47,390 nucleotides of DNA from an uncultured Eubacteriales bacterium (GTDB taxonomy: Bacteria; Bacillota; Clostridia; Oscillospirales; Acutalibacteraceae). This document shows, piece by piece, positions 22,506-31,738 of this stretch. The stretch covers positions 1 through 47,390 of the forward strand of contig ONFJ01000004.1 in assembly GCA_900317085.1 (NCBI GenBank), given 5' to 3'. Position 1 is the first letter of the stretch; each line of letters opens with the position of its first letter. Made by a program: the position numbers and the translations under genes. The notes beneath the pieces were generated by a model that saw only the letters and a program-made list of their open reading frames with translations, was not told where the DNA came from and made no database searches.

Positions 22506-25136
22506 TTAAGCCAGATTCTGCAGGCTTTCTTCCAGCAGTTTGATCTTATCTCTGATTTTGTCCGCAGAGGCACGGTCTTTTTCGACGACCGCCGCCGGAG
22601 CGTTGTTGACGAAGCCCGGGTTGTTCAGCTTCTTCTCGAAGAACCCGAGGTCTTTCTTTGCTTTTTCCAGTTCCTTCTCGAGGCGGGCCTTCTCGGCGTC
22701 GAGGTCCACGAGCTCGTTCATGGGCAGGTAGATCTGCGCGTCGGCCGTGACGATGTTGACGGCGCCTTCAGTGTCGAAGTCTCCGCCGACCGTCACTTCC
22801 GTGGCGGAAGCCAGTCTCTGGATGTAGACGACGCCGGCCTTGAAGGTGTCTTCGAAGGTCGTGTCGATGTGGACCGCGGACTTCTTCGACGGCGGGACGT
22901 TCATCTCGGAACGGCGGGCGCGGATGGTGCGGACCGCCGTCATGATGCGCTCGAACTCGGTCTCCTCCTCGGAGAAGTCGAGGGCGTCGGTGTACTCCGG
23001 ATAGGGAGCCAGCATGATGGTGTCGCCTTCATGGGGCAGGGACTGCCAGATCTCTTCCGTGAGGAAGGGCATGAAGGGGTGGAGCAGCTTCAGCATGCCG
23101 TCCATGCAGTAGATGAGGACAGCCTTCGCGGTCTCGGCACCCTTGCCGCCTTCCTGGAGACGGATCTTGGAGATCTCGATGTACCAGTCGCAGAAGAGGT
23201 CCCAGATGAAGTCGTAGAGCTTGGCGAGGGCCACGCCCAGTTCGTAACTGTCGATGTTCTCGCTGACCTCTTTGCAGAGGGTGTTGAACTTCGAGAGGAT
23301 CCATTTGTCTTCGATGGCGAGGTCCTCGATGGCGGGCAGGTGCGCCGGACCCTCGGAACCGTCGAGGTTCATGAGGATGTAGCGGGCCGCGTTCCAGATC
23401 TTGTTGCCGAAGTTCCGGGAGGCCTCGACCTTCTTCTCGGAATAACGCATGTCGTTTCCGGGGCTGTTGCCGGTGACGAGGGTGAAGCGGAGGGCGTCTG
23501 CGCCGTACTTGTCGATGACGAGCAGCGGGTCGATGCCGTTGCCGAGGGACTTCGACATCTTGCGGCCCTGCTCATCGCGGACGATGCCGTGGATGAAGAC
23601 CGTGTCGAAGGGATAGGTGCCCATCTGCTCGACGGAGGAGAAGATCATGCGGGCGACCCAGAAGAAGATGATGTCATAACCCGTGACCAGGGTGTTGGTC
23701 GGGAAGTAGTGTTTCAGTTCGGGGGTCTCTTCCGGCCAGCCCAGCGTGGAGAAGGGCCAGAGGGCAGAGGAGAACCAGGTGTCGAGGGTGTCTTCGTCCT
23801 GATGGATGTGTTCGCTGCCGCAGTGCTCGCACTTGCAGGGCGTGCCGCGGGAGACGGTGATCTCGCCGCAGTCGTCGCAGTACCAGGCGGGGATGCGGTG
23901 GCCCCACCAGAGCTGACGGGAGATGCACCAGTCCTTGATGCTCTCCATCCAGTGGAAGTAGGTCTTGTCGTAGCGGGACGGGACGAACTGGACTTTGCCG
24001 GAGCGGACGATGTCGATGGCCGGGTCTGCCAGGGGCTTCATCTTGACGAACCACTGCTTCGAGATGCGGGGCTCGACAACGGTGCCGCAGCGGTAGCAGG
24101 TGCCGACGTTGTGCTTCATGGGCTCGACGCGGACGAGGTAACCCTGTTCCTCGAGGTCGGCCACACAGGCCTTGCGGCACTCTTCGGTGGTCATGCCGAC
24201 GTACTTCTCCGGAACGTTCTCGTTCATGCGGCCGTCATCGGTCATGACGTTGATGATCGGAAGGTCGTGGCGCAGACCGACTTCATAGTCGTTGGGGTCG
24301 TGGGCCGGGGTGATTTTGACGACACCGGTCCCGAACTCGGGGTCTGCGTGTTCATCGCCCACCAGGGGGATCTCCTTGCCGACGAGGGGCAGGATGAGCA
24401 TCTGGCCGATCTTGTCCTTGTAGCGGGGGTCCTCCGGGTTGACCGCGACGGCGGTATCGCCGAACATGGTCTCGGGACGGGTGGTGGCGAGCTCCAGGTA
24501 GCCGGAACCGTCGGCGAAGGGATAGCGCAGGTGCCAGAACGCACCGTCTTTCTCTTCGTATTCGACTTCGGCGTCGGAGATGGACGTCATGCAGTGGGGG
24601 CACCAGTTGATGAGGCGCTCGCCGCGGTAGATGAGGTCCTTCTCATAGAGGCGGTTGAAGACTTCGACGACGGCCTTGGAACAGCCTTCGTCCATGGTGA
24701 ACCGTTCCCGGTCCCAGTCGCAGGAGGAACCGAGTTTCTTGAGCTGTTCGACGATGCGTCCGCCGTACTGACGACGCCAGTCCCAGGCTCTTTCGAGGAA
24801 CGCCTCGCGGCCGATGTCCTCTTTCGAGATGCCTTCTTGTTTCATCGCCTCCACGATCTTGGCTTCGGTGGCGATGGACGCGTGGTCGGTGCCGGGGACC
24901 CAGAGGGTATCGAACCCTTTCATCCGGTGATAGCGGATGAGGATGTCCTGCAGCGTATTGTCAAGGGCGTGGCCCATGTGGAGCTGACCCGTGATGTTGG
25001 GGGGCGGGATGACGATCGTGTACGGTTTCTTCGTCTCGTCAGGTTCCGCGTGGAAGTACTTGTTCTCCTGCCAGAAGTCGTAGATCTTGTCTTCGAACTC
25101 TGACGGGTCGTACTTGGTCGCAAGTGCTTTAGCCAT
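22506..25136 (-). CDS. valS: Valyl-tRNA synthetase
   Basis: An 876-residue class Ia synthetase that charges tRNA-Val. It has PPPNITGQLHMGHAL (HIGH motif HMGH, about residues 42-53), an editing domain of normal size, a zinc-binding CDDCGEITVSRGTPCKCEHC section, the KMSKS loop and an anticodon-binding domain. The C-terminus is a coiled coil (about 805-876) rich in Lys and Glu, as is usual for ValRS. The ATG at 25136 follows GGAGG at seven bases. No T-box leader precedes it; the gap to the promoter is too short. Confidence 0.97.
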   Translation of the reverse strand: MAKALATKYDPSEFEDKIYDFWQENKYFHAEPDETKKPYTIVIPPPNITGQLHMGHALDNTLQDILIRYHRMKGFDTLWVPGTDHASIATEAKIVEAMKQEGISKEDIGREAFLERAWDWRRQYGGRIVEQLKKLGSSCDWDRERFTMDEGCSKAVVEVFNRLYEKDLIYRGERLINWCPHCMTSISDAEVEYEEKDGAFWHLRYPFADGSGYLELATTRPETMFGDTAVAVNPEDPRYKDKIGQMLILPLVGKEIPLVGDEHADPEFGTGVVKITPAHDPNDYEVGLRHDLPIINVMTDDGRMNENVPEKYVGMTTEECRKACVADLEEQGYLVRVEPMKHNVGTCYRCGTVVEPRISKQWFVKMKPLADPAIDIVRSGKVQFVPSRYDKTYFHWMESIKDWCISRQLWWGHRIPAWYCDDCGEITVSRGTPCKCEHCGSEHIHQDEDTLDTWFSSALWPFSTLGWPEETPELKHYFPTNTLVTGYDIIFFWVARMIFSSVEQMGTYPFDTVFIHGIVRDEQGRKMSKSLGNGIDPLLVIDKYGADALRFTLVTGNSPGNDMRYSEKKVEASRNFGNKIWNAARYILMNLDGSEGPAHLPAIEDLAIEDKWILSKFNTLCKEVSENIDSYELGVALAKLYDFIWDLFCDWYIEISKIRLQEGGKGAETAKAVLIYCMDGMLKLLHPFMPFLTEEIWQSLPHEGDTIMLAPYPEYTDALDFSEEETEFERIMTAVRTIRARRSEMNVPPSKKSAVHIDTTFEDTFKAGVVYIQRLASATEVTVGGDFDTEGAVNIVTADAQIYLPMNELVDLDAEKARLEKELEKAKKDLGFFEKKLNNPGFVNNAPAAVVEKDRASADKIRDKIKLLEESLQNLA

Positions 25137-25181
25137 GAAAGCGCCTCCAGTAAAATGAGATTCAACAATAGTTTAAGAAGT

Positions 25182-25210
25182 ATTATAAGGTCTTGCTTTT
25201 CTATTTGCAA
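25182..25210 (-). promoter_or_regulatory. Promoter of valS
   Basis: On the minus strand TTGCAA and TATAAT are separated by 17 bases. It overlaps the divergent plus-strand promoter by 18 bases. Confidence 0.75.
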
Positions 25211-25221
25211 GAACCTATAAT
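25193..25221 (+). promoter_or_regulatory. Promoter of the MurE-like operon
   Basis: TTGCTT and TATAAT are separated by 17 bases, 59 bases before the start codon. It cannot be occupied at the same time as the overlapping valS promoter. Confidence 0.72.
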
Positions 25222-25280
25222 TTCTGTCAGATAACTTTTCGAACGACGTAAAGAACGTCTTGACACGATCCGGAGGAACT

Positions 25281-26792
25281 ATGTTACTCGAACAATTGCT
25301 CGCCGGGCTCGCGACCACCTCGGTCTCGGGGCCGGACTCAGCACTTCAGACCGACATCTCCGATGTCGTCTATGACTCCCGCAAGGCAGTGGAGGGCACC
25401 CTCTTCGTCTGCATGGTCGGCGCGGAGACCGACGGCCACAAATACGCGAGGAACGCTTACGACGCGGGCTGCCGCGTGTTCGTCCTCGAGGCGGGCCACG
25501 AAGAGACCGCAAACCTTGGCGATGTACCGAAAGCACCATACATCATCGTGGTGGAAAACACCCGGGTGGCACTGGCGAAACTGTCCGACACCTTCTTCGG
25601 CCACCCGTCGGGGGACCTGAAGGTCATCGGCATCACCGGCACCAAGGGCAAGACCTCCATCACCTACATCCTCCAGTCCGTCCTGGAAAAGGCCGGGGTC
25701 CCCACGGGGCTCATCGGCACGGCGGGCGCGTCCTGGAACGGGAAACAGGTGCCGACGGTCAACACCACCCCGGAGTCCTATGAGACCCAGAAACTGCTGC
25801 GGCAGATGGCGGACGACGGCGTGAAAGCCGTGGCCATCGAAGTCTCGAGCCTCGGTGTCAAATGGCACCGGACCGACTTCCTCGAATTCTTCTGTGGCAT
25901 CTTCACCAACATATCGCCCGACCACATCGGAGGACACGAGCACAAGACCTACGAGGAGTACTACAGCTTCAAGAAAGCGTTCTTCTCTCTGTGCAGCCAG
26001 GCGGCGGCCTGCGGGGACGACCCCGCGGCGGCAGACATGCTGGAAGCCGTTCCCGGCCGGAAGATCTTCTACGGCCTCTCGGAACAGAACGAGTTCCGGG
26101 CCGAGAACATGGTCCCGACCCGTTCCGACGACTTCATGGGCATCCGCTTCGACTTCCTGAGAAACGGGGAGAAGGAGGACACCTTCGAGATCAGCCTTCC
26201 CGGCGACTTCTCCGTCCACAACGCCCTCGCGGTCCTTGCGGTCTGCGAGCTCATGGGCCTCGACCTCGCGCAGGCGAAGGAGGGGCTGCGGACGGTCCGC
26301 GTCCCCGGACGGTGTCAGATCAAGTACCTGTCGAAGGACTTCGGCATCATCATCGACTACGCCCACAACGACATCAGTCTCGAGGGCATCATCAGGACCG
26401 TGAGAGCTTACGGTCCGAAACGCATCATCACCCTGTTCGGCTCCGTCGGAGACCGCGCACAGCTGCGCCGGGAAGAACTGGGGACCACCAGCGGCCGGCT
26501 GGCGGACTTCACGGTCGTCACCGAAGACGATCCCGGGTTCGAGGACCCGAAGAAGATCGCCGACGAGATCGCCTCATATGTCGAGAAGGCCGGCGGCGCC
26601 GGAAAGTACGTCGTCATCCCGGACCGGGAAGAGGCCGTCGCCTACGCGGTCGCCATGCTGGAGCCCGGAGACTTCCTCCTGTGCTGCGGCAAGGGACATG
26701 AGCGTTTCATGAAAGTACGGGGCAAAAAAGAGCCCTTCAACGAAGAACAATGCATCGAAGAAGCCCTCAAAAAACGGGGCATCGAACTGTAA
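25281..26792 (+). CDS. murE: MurE-like UDP-MurNAc-tripeptide ligase
   Basis: A 503-residue Mur ligase that adds the third residue to the peptidoglycan stem peptide using ATP. The N-terminal UDP-MurNAc domain, the P-loop GITGTKGKT (residues 117-125), the carbamylated-Lys region (EVSSLGVK...) and the C-terminal domain are all present. The specificity loop near residue 417 reads EDDPGFEDP. DAP enzymes carry DNPR there and the S. aureus lysine enzyme DNPA, so the Gly is unusual and the amino acid added cannot be predicted safely. A FemX-like transferase follows ten bases later, pointing to a cross-bridge on the third residue. GGAGGAACT precedes the ATG. Confidence 0.87.
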   Translation: MLLEQLLAGLATTSVSGPDSALQTDISDVVYDSRKAVEGTLFVCMVGAETDGHKYARNAYDAGCRVFVLEAGHEETANLGDVPKAPYIIVVENTRVALAKLSDTFFGHPSGDLKVIGITGTKGKTSITYILQSVLEKAGVPTGLIGTAGASWNGKQVPTVNTTPESYETQKLLRQMADDGVKAVAIEVSSLGVKWHRTDFLEFFCGIFTNISPDHIGGHEHKTYEEYYSFKKAFFSLCSQAAACGDDPAAADMLEAVPGRKIFYGLSEQNEFRAENMVPTRSDDFMGIRFDFLRNGEKEDTFEISLPGDFSVHNALAVLAVCELMGLDLAQAKEGLRTVRVPGRCQIKYLSKDFGIIIDYAHNDISLEGIIRTVRAYGPKRIITLFGSVGDRAQLRREELGTTSGRLADFTVVTEDDPGFEDPKKIADEIASYVEKAGGAGKYVVIPDREEAVAYAVAMLEPGDFLLCCGKGHERFMKVRGKKEPFNEEQCIEEALKKRGIEL

Positions 26793-26801
26793 GGAGAAAG
26801 C

Positions 26802-28136
26802 ATGTATACATTCCGTACGGAAACCGATTTCGAAAGTTTTGACCGGTTCGTGGAAGAACACCACGGACAGTACCAGCAGTGCTCCCTCTGGCCGAAGGTC
26901 AAGACGGCCTGGGCACCCCATTTCTACGCCGGCTTCGACGAAGCGGGCGAGCGTGTCCTCACCTGTCTTGTCCTGGAGCGCGACCTCCCGGTGGCGGGGA
27001 AGCTCTGGTATGTGCCCTACGGCACGGTCTCTGACATGACGAACGAAGCGCTCCAGAAGGAGTTCGCGACGTTCATCGCCGCAGAGATGAAGGCCCACAA
27101 AGCCTTCTGCACCATCATCGACCCGCCGGTCCCGCTGCGCATCGACGGAGAGCAGCAGGAGGAGGGCCACGCCGCCCACAAGCTCCTGACCTCCATCGGC
27201 TATCAGCTCAACACCGACCTGCCGTCCTACACCTACAAGCACCCGGTGCAGACGCTCATCCCCCTGCGGGACGAGAACGGGGAACTCATCCCCGGCAAGC
27301 AGCTGCTGAAGAAGTGCGAAAAGGGCGTCCGTTACTCGGTCCGTGTCGGCGAGTCCCGGGGCCTCGAGTGCGAGACCTACTCCTTTGAAGACGTGCAGAA
27401 CGACCCGGCACTGCTCGACGCCTTCGTCTCCGTCATGGATGACACGTCCGAACGCAACGACTTCGTCCACAGAGACAACGACTACCTGATGCTCCTCTTC
27501 GGGACGCTGAAGGATTACACCGACATCATGATCGTCTACTACGACAAGGCAAAGGACACTCAGCTCCAGAACGCCCGGCTCGCGGAGCGGGAGAAAAAAG
27601 TGGCCGCCCTCGAGACCGCGCCCCAGAAAAAGATCAGGGGTCTCAAGAACGATATCGATGTCATCGACAAGAACACAATAAGTTACAACGAACGCATGGA
27701 AGAGACAAAAGACTATCCGGAAGATGCCCGCATCCCGGTGGCCGGCGGTCTCACCATCCGTTACGGCGGCTTTGCCAACTGTGTCTTCGGCGGGACCCGG
27801 AACATCGTCCGGAACAACACCCGTTCGAGCCACTATATGAACTACCTCCGACTGCTCCGGAGCATCGATCTTGGAATGGACTACCACGACCTTGGCTATG
27901 TCCTCTGTGACTCCCCCGAGACGATGGAACCGGACGGCGCCCTCGGCCCCCTGTCTCCGAACGAAGACTTCGTGGGCATCAGCAAGTTCAAACTGAGCTT
28001 CGGCGCCCACTACACGGAGTACATCGGTGAGTACATCCTCGTCGGCAACAGCTTCCGGTACTGGCTCTACAAAGAGCTCATGCCGAAGGCGAAAAAGGCC
28101 AAGATGACGGCGGTCCGGCTGCTGAAGAAGCACTGA
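26802..28136 (+). CDS. FemX/FemAB-family peptidoglycan bridge aminoacyltransferase
   Basis: A 444-residue protein of the Fem family, which transfer amino acids from aminoacyl-tRNA to the stem peptide of lipid II. It has two GNAT-like halves: LWYVPYGTVSDM in the first, and GGFANCVFGGTRNI with HYMNYLRLLRSIDLGMDYHDLGYV in the second. A charged helical arm of about 60 residues (about 255-320, rich in Lys and Glu) sits between them, as in FemA and FemX. The last part, KFKLSFGAHYTEYIGEY, is typical of the family. It is ten bases downstream of the MurE-like gene with AAGGAG before the ATG. The amino acid transferred is unknown. Confidence 0.85.
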   Translation: MYTFRTETDFESFDRFVEEHHGQYQQCSLWPKVKTAWAPHFYAGFDEAGERVLTCLVLERDLPVAGKLWYVPYGTVSDMTNEALQKEFATFIAAEMKAHKAFCTIIDPPVPLRIDGEQQEEGHAAHKLLTSIGYQLNTDLPSYTYKHPVQTLIPLRDENGELIPGKQLLKKCEKGVRYSVRVGESRGLECETYSFEDVQNDPALLDAFVSVMDDTSERNDFVHRDNDYLMLLFGTLKDYTDIMIVYYDKAKDTQLQNARLAEREKKVAALETAPQKKIRGLKNDIDVIDKNTISYNERMEETKDYPEDARIPVAGGLTIRYGGFANCVFGGTRNIVRNNTRSSHYMNYLRLLRSIDLGMDYHDLGYVLCDSPETMEPDGALGPLSPNEDFVGISKFKLSFGAHYTEYIGEYILVGNSFRYWLYKELMPKAKKAKMTAVRLLKKH

Positions 28137-28158
28137 GCCCGCTGACGGGAGGAACGGT

Positions 28159-29049
28159 ATGCGCACGCTGACCTTCACCATTCCATCCGAATACCAAGAC
28201 CGCAAAGTCCTGCATTACCTGAGAGGCTGTGCAGGGCTTTCTTCTCGTGTCATCCGGAACCTCAAGACCTACGATGACGGCATCCTTCTGAACGGGGAAC
28301 CGGTGCGGACCATCGACCGCCTTTCCGTGGGCGATGTACTGACTGTGAACCTGCCGGACGACCCCGTGGAGCAGCTGCCTCCCATGCCGGATCCGGAGTT
28401 CCTCGAAGGGACGCTCCCCGAGGTCCTCTATGAAGACGAAGACCTGCTCATCGTGAACAAGCCGGGCACCATGGCGGTGCACCCGTCGCATAACCACCAG
28501 GGCGACACGCTGGCCAACTGGATCACGTTCCACCGGACGGAAGCGGGGAGAGCCCCCGTCGTGTTCCGGGCGGTGGGCCGGCTCGACAAAGGCACGTCCG
28601 GCGCCGTCGTCTGCGCTCTCAACGCCTATGCCGCCGACCGGCTGCAGCGGGGCGTGAAGAAGGAGTACCTCGCGGTGCCCTCCGCCCGTCTCACGGGCAG
28701 CGGTACCATCGACGCACCCATCTACCGCCCGGACCCCATCCTCACGATGCGGGTCGTCGACGAGCGGGGCGACCGGGCCGTCACCCACTGGGAGGCCCTT
28801 GAGACCTTCGACGACCGCACGCTGTGCCGGGTCCGGCTCGAGACCGGGCGGACCCATCAGATCCGTGTCCACTTCGCGTCCGTCGGCGCCCCGCTGGTGG
28901 GGGACACCCTCTACGGGACCCCGTCGGAGGAGATCGCCCGGCACGCCCTCCACTGTGCCCATGCCGAACTGACCCATCCGGTGACCGGCGCGCACATTTC
29001 CGTTGACGCTCCACTTCCGGAAGATATGTCCGGTTTGCTGAAGCGGTGA
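28159..29049 (+). CDS. RluA-family RNA pseudouridine synthase
   Basis: A 296-residue enzyme that isomerises uridines in rRNA or tRNA. Residues about 15-75 resemble the S4-like RNA-binding domain (SSRVIRNLKTYDDGILLNGEPV...DVLTVNLP). The catalytic domain has ILYEDEDLLIVNKPGTMAVHPS-type sequence, the active-site loop GRLDKGTSG with the catalytic Asp, and LETGRTHQIRVHFASVGAPLVGD. It is closest in layout to RluD, but the exact target site cannot be told. GGGAGGAACGG precedes the ATG. It is the third gene of the MurE-like operon. Confidence 0.9.
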   Translation: MRTLTFTIPSEYQDRKVLHYLRGCAGLSSRVIRNLKTYDDGILLNGEPVRTIDRLSVGDVLTVNLPDDPVEQLPPMPDPEFLEGTLPEVLYEDEDLLIVNKPGTMAVHPSHNHQGDTLANWITFHRTEAGRAPVVFRAVGRLDKGTSGAVVCALNAYAADRLQRGVKKEYLAVPSARLTGSGTIDAPIYRPDPILTMRVVDERGDRAVTHWEALETFDDRTLCRVRLETGRTHQIRVHFASVGAPLVGDTLYGTPSEEIARHALHCAHAELTHPVTGAHISVDAPLPEDMSGLLKR

Positions 29050-29070
29050 GTAGACAAATGTGGAATGTTG

Positions 29071-29099
29071 TCAAATTATTCAGGACAATTTGATTTTTT
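29071..29099 (+). terminator. Weak AT-rich terminator after the pseudouridine synthase gene
   Basis: TCAAATT and AATTTGA arms with a nine-base loop are followed by six T. The stem is weak. Confidence 0.45.
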
Positions 29100-29122
29100 A
29101 TGTAGAAATCGTTCATTGTCTA

Positions 29123-29131
29123 TGCTAAAAT
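29123..29131 (+). promoter_or_regulatory. Extended -10 promoter of the alpha/beta hydrolase gene
   Basis: TGCTAAAAT fits an extended -10; no good -35 is seen. The leader contains a small hairpin (ACTCAC/GTGAGT, about 29150-29174) before the ribosome binding site. Confidence 0.5.
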
Positions 29132-29191
29132 TTTAGGTGATTTTGAAACTCACTCGAGCTGGAAAAGTGAGTAGAAACAGGAGGAAGAAAC

Positions 29192-30109
29192 ATGTCCATC
29201 AAATGTGAAGAAAGATTTTTCGAATCCACCGACCGCAAAGATCGCGTCCGTTACCTGACCTGGATCGATGACTCCGTCGAGACCAAGGGCGTCGCCCTCA
29301 TCGCTCACGGTGTCTGCGAGCATATCGACCGTTTCCACGGCATCGGCGAGCATCTCGCCAAAGCCGGTTACGCTGTTTACGGCGAAGACCATGTCGGCCA
29401 CGGCAAAACTGCTATGGGCGAGGAGCAGAACCTTCGCAACATCGGTAAGTGCCCGAAAGGCGCTGACAAGATCGTCATCAAAGATATGCACAAGATGAGA
29501 GACATCGCTGTCTCCGAGCATCCCGGCCTTCCCGAGATCCTTGTCGGTCACTCCATGGGTTCCTTCGTCGCCAAGATCTATGGCGCCACCTATGGCAAAG
29601 AACTTGCTGCCACCGTTTACTGCGGTTCCGGCGACTTCTTCGGCAACCCCTTCCGCTTACTCATTTACCCGCTGGTCCCGCTCTTCACCGCGGCTCCGGT
29701 CAAAGACCTTGAGATCAAAGTCACCAACAACATGTTCTCCACCGGCTGGCTTTCCCGCAGCAAAGAGAACCGTGCTGACTACCTGAAAGACCCGATGATC
29801 ACCGTTTATTACACCCCCGGCCTCCTTGCCATGCTGGGCGCTCTCGCAGCCCGTTCCGCCGGTACCCTCTGGGCCAGGAAGATGCCGAAGGACCTTCCCG
29901 TTCTCGTCGTCGCCGGTACTCAGGACATCATCGGCTTCTGCGGCATCGGTGTCAAATTCGCCGACCGCTGGATGGACAAAGCCGGCATCAAAGACCACAC
30001 CACAAAATGGTACAAGTCCTATCGTCATGAGCTCTTCCGCGACGACTGCAAAGAAGAGGTCTACAATGACATCACCGACTGGCTCAAGTCCAAAGGCCTT
30101 CCCGGCTAA
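29192..30109 (+). CDS. Alpha/beta hydrolase (monoacylglycerol lipase/S33-like)
   Basis: A 305-residue cytoplasmic hydrolase. It has the oxyanion strand LIAHGVCEH (about 36-44), GEDHVGHGKT, the nucleophile elbow VGHSMGSF (Ser near 120), the acid AGTQDIIG (Asp near 250) and the catalytic His in YRHELFRD (near 282). This fits the lysophospholipase/monoglyceride lipase group (Hydrolase_4), but the substrate is unknown. It has no signal peptide. Codon choice is cleaner and less GC-extreme than in neighbours (many CTT, GGC, CGT and AAA), suggesting high expression. It stands alone, with GGAGG before the ATG and a strong terminator. Confidence 0.85.
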   Translation: MSIKCEERFFESTDRKDRVRYLTWIDDSVETKGVALIAHGVCEHIDRFHGIGEHLAKAGYAVYGEDHVGHGKTAMGEEQNLRNIGKCPKGADKIVIKDMHKMRDIAVSEHPGLPEILVGHSMGSFVAKIYGATYGKELAATVYCGSGDFFGNPFRLLIYPLVPLFTAAPVKDLEIKVTNNMFSTGWLSRSKENRADYLKDPMITVYYTPGLLAMLGALAARSAGTLWARKMPKDLPVLVVAGTQDIIGFCGIGVKFADRWMDKAGIKDHTTKWYKSYRHELFRDDCKEEVYNDITDWLKSKGLPG

Positions 30110-30139
30110 GGAAACGGCATAACAACGGTTATTCCGAGG

Positions 30140-30173
30140 CCCTGTCCCGTATTTCGGGACAGGGTCTTTTTTT
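30140..30173 (+). terminator. Terminator of the alpha/beta hydrolase gene
   Basis: Arms CCCTGTCCCG and CGGGACAGGG with a five-base loop are followed by TC and seven T. Confidence 0.9.
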
Positions 30174-30272
30174 GATGATAACTTTTTGTACGAATTCATT
30201 GCCCCGTGAGGAAGCGAAATCGGATAATTTGCCGATTTTTGTTCGTCTACTCCAAAAAGGCCTGCCGAAGAC

Positions 30273-30301
30273 TTTTCAATTGTTGGAACTGGTGGTATAA
30301 T
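30273..30301 (+). promoter_or_regulatory. Probable promoter of murA
   Basis: TTTTCA and TATAAT are separated by 17 bases, about 77 bases before the start codon. The -10 is perfect and the -35 is poor. Confidence 0.5.
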
Positions 30302-30377
30302 AACTCAGATTTGAGCACTATATATACTAATTTATACCTTCGAGAAATCGTGAGAACGAAATCAGGAGAGTGAAATT

Positions 30378-31673
30378 TTGGATAAGTTTTGCATCAACGG
30401 AGGGAAACGACTGGAGGGCGTCGTCGACATCAGCGGTGCCAAGAACTCCGTCGTCGCCATTCTGCCGGCCACCCTTTTGGCGGAAGGTCCCTGCCGTATT
30501 GAGAATATCCCCAACATTTCCGACGTCAAATGCATGCTGGAGATGCTGGAGGCGATGGGTGCCCGCATCCGCGCCATCAACCCGCACACTTATGAGATCG
30601 ACACGTCGATCATCAGTTCCTATACCGTACCCTACGAGCTGACCCGTCATCTGCGGGCCTCCTACTACCTGCTGGGCGCACTGCTCGGCCGCTGCTCCAA
30701 AGCCCGTGTCGCCATGCCCGGCGGCTGCGACTTCGGCGGGGTCCGTCCCATCGACCAGCACCTCAAAGGGTTCGAAATGCTGGGCGCCACCGTCTCCATG
30801 GAGGAGAACGCGTTCGTCCACGCAAGAGCCGACCACCTGACCGGCAACTCCATCTACATGGACGTCGTCTCGGTCGGTGCCACCATGAACGTCATGCTGG
30901 CCGCCGTCAAGGCGAGAGGCCTCACGGTCATCGAGAATGCCGCGAAAGAGCCCCACATCGTCGACCTGGCCAACTTCTTGAACTCCATGGGTGCCGATGT
31001 CCGCGGCGCCGGTACCGACGTCATCAAGATCAGAGGCGTCGACCACATGCACGGCTGCGACTACTCGGTCATCCCGGACCAGATCGAAGCCGGCACGTAC
31101 ATGGCAGCCGTCGCTGCCTGCGGTGGCGATGTACTGGTCCGCAACGTCGTCCCGAAGCATCTTGAGTCCATCATCGCGAAGCTGGTCGAAGCCGGTGTCC
31201 GCGTCGAGGAACATGACGATGCTGTCCGGGTCATTGCGGACAAACCGCTGACCAAAGTCAACATCAAGACCATGCCCCATCCGGGCTTCCCGACCGACAT
31301 GCAGCCCCAGATGGCAGCGGCCCTGTGCCTTGCCAATGGCACCAGCATCGTCTCGGAAGGCGTCTGGGACAGCCGGTTCAAATATGTCGACCAGCTGACC
31401 CGCATGGGCGCTCACATCGAAGTCAACGGCAAAGTGGCCATCATCCAGGGCGTCGACCACCTGAACGGCTGCCCGGTCAAAGCCTATGACCTTCGCGCCG
31501 GCGCCGCCATGATCATCGCCGGTCTCGCCGCCAAAGGCCACACGGAGATCGAGAACATCATCTTCATCGACCGCGGTTACGAGAACGTCGTCGAGAAATT
31601 CTCGGCTCTGGGCGCAGACATTTCCCGCGAACCCATTCTGGACCACCCTGACAAGATCCAGAACGCGGGCTGA
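30378..31673 (+). CDS. murA: UDP-N-acetylglucosamine 1-carboxyvinyltransferase
   Basis: A 431-residue enzyme for the first committed step of peptidoglycan synthesis, the transfer of enolpyruvate to UDP-GlcNAc. It has the opening GGKRLEGVVDISGAKNSV with the conserved Lys-Asn pair, the catalytic Cys117 in MPGGCDFGG (so it should be sensitive to fosfomycin), HMHGCDY...PDQIEAGTY and the final RGYENVVEKFSALGA. The start is a TTG: AGGAG lies nine bases upstream and the protein begins at the family's usual first strand, while no ATG lies nearby. Confidence 0.95.
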   Translation: MDKFCINGGKRLEGVVDISGAKNSVVAILPATLLAEGPCRIENIPNISDVKCMLEMLEAMGARIRAINPHTYEIDTSIISSYTVPYELTRHLRASYYLLGALLGRCSKARVAMPGGCDFGGVRPIDQHLKGFEMLGATVSMEENAFVHARADHLTGNSIYMDVVSVGATMNVMLAAVKARGLTVIENAAKEPHIVDLANFLNSMGADVRGAGTDVIKIRGVDHMHGCDYSVIPDQIEAGTYMAAVAACGGDVLVRNVVPKHLESIIAKLVEAGVRVEEHDDAVRVIADKPLTKVNIKTMPHPGFPTDMQPQMAAALCLANGTSIVSEGVWDSRFKYVDQLTRMGAHIEVNGKVAIIQGVDHLNGCPVKAYDLRAGAAMIIAGLAAKGHTEIENIIFIDRGYENVVEKFSALGADISREPILDHPDKIQNAG

Positions 31674-31685
31674 ACAGACTGACAG

Positions 31686-31715
31686 GGGGTGCGTTCGAAA
31701 CGCACCCCTTCTTTT
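31686..31715 (+). terminator. Terminator of murA
   Basis: Arms GGGGTGCGTT and AACGCACCCC with a three-base loop are followed by TTCTTTT. The walJ-like gene begins 24 bases later without a clear promoter, so read-through is possible. Confidence 0.8.
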
Positions 31716-31738
31716 ATTGCAATGAGAGGAGGAGACCG

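Noticed and set aside
25137..25260. Possible T-box riboswitch before valS
   Set aside because: The space between promoter and start is about 40 bases, and neither the T-box sequence nor an antiterminator pair is present.
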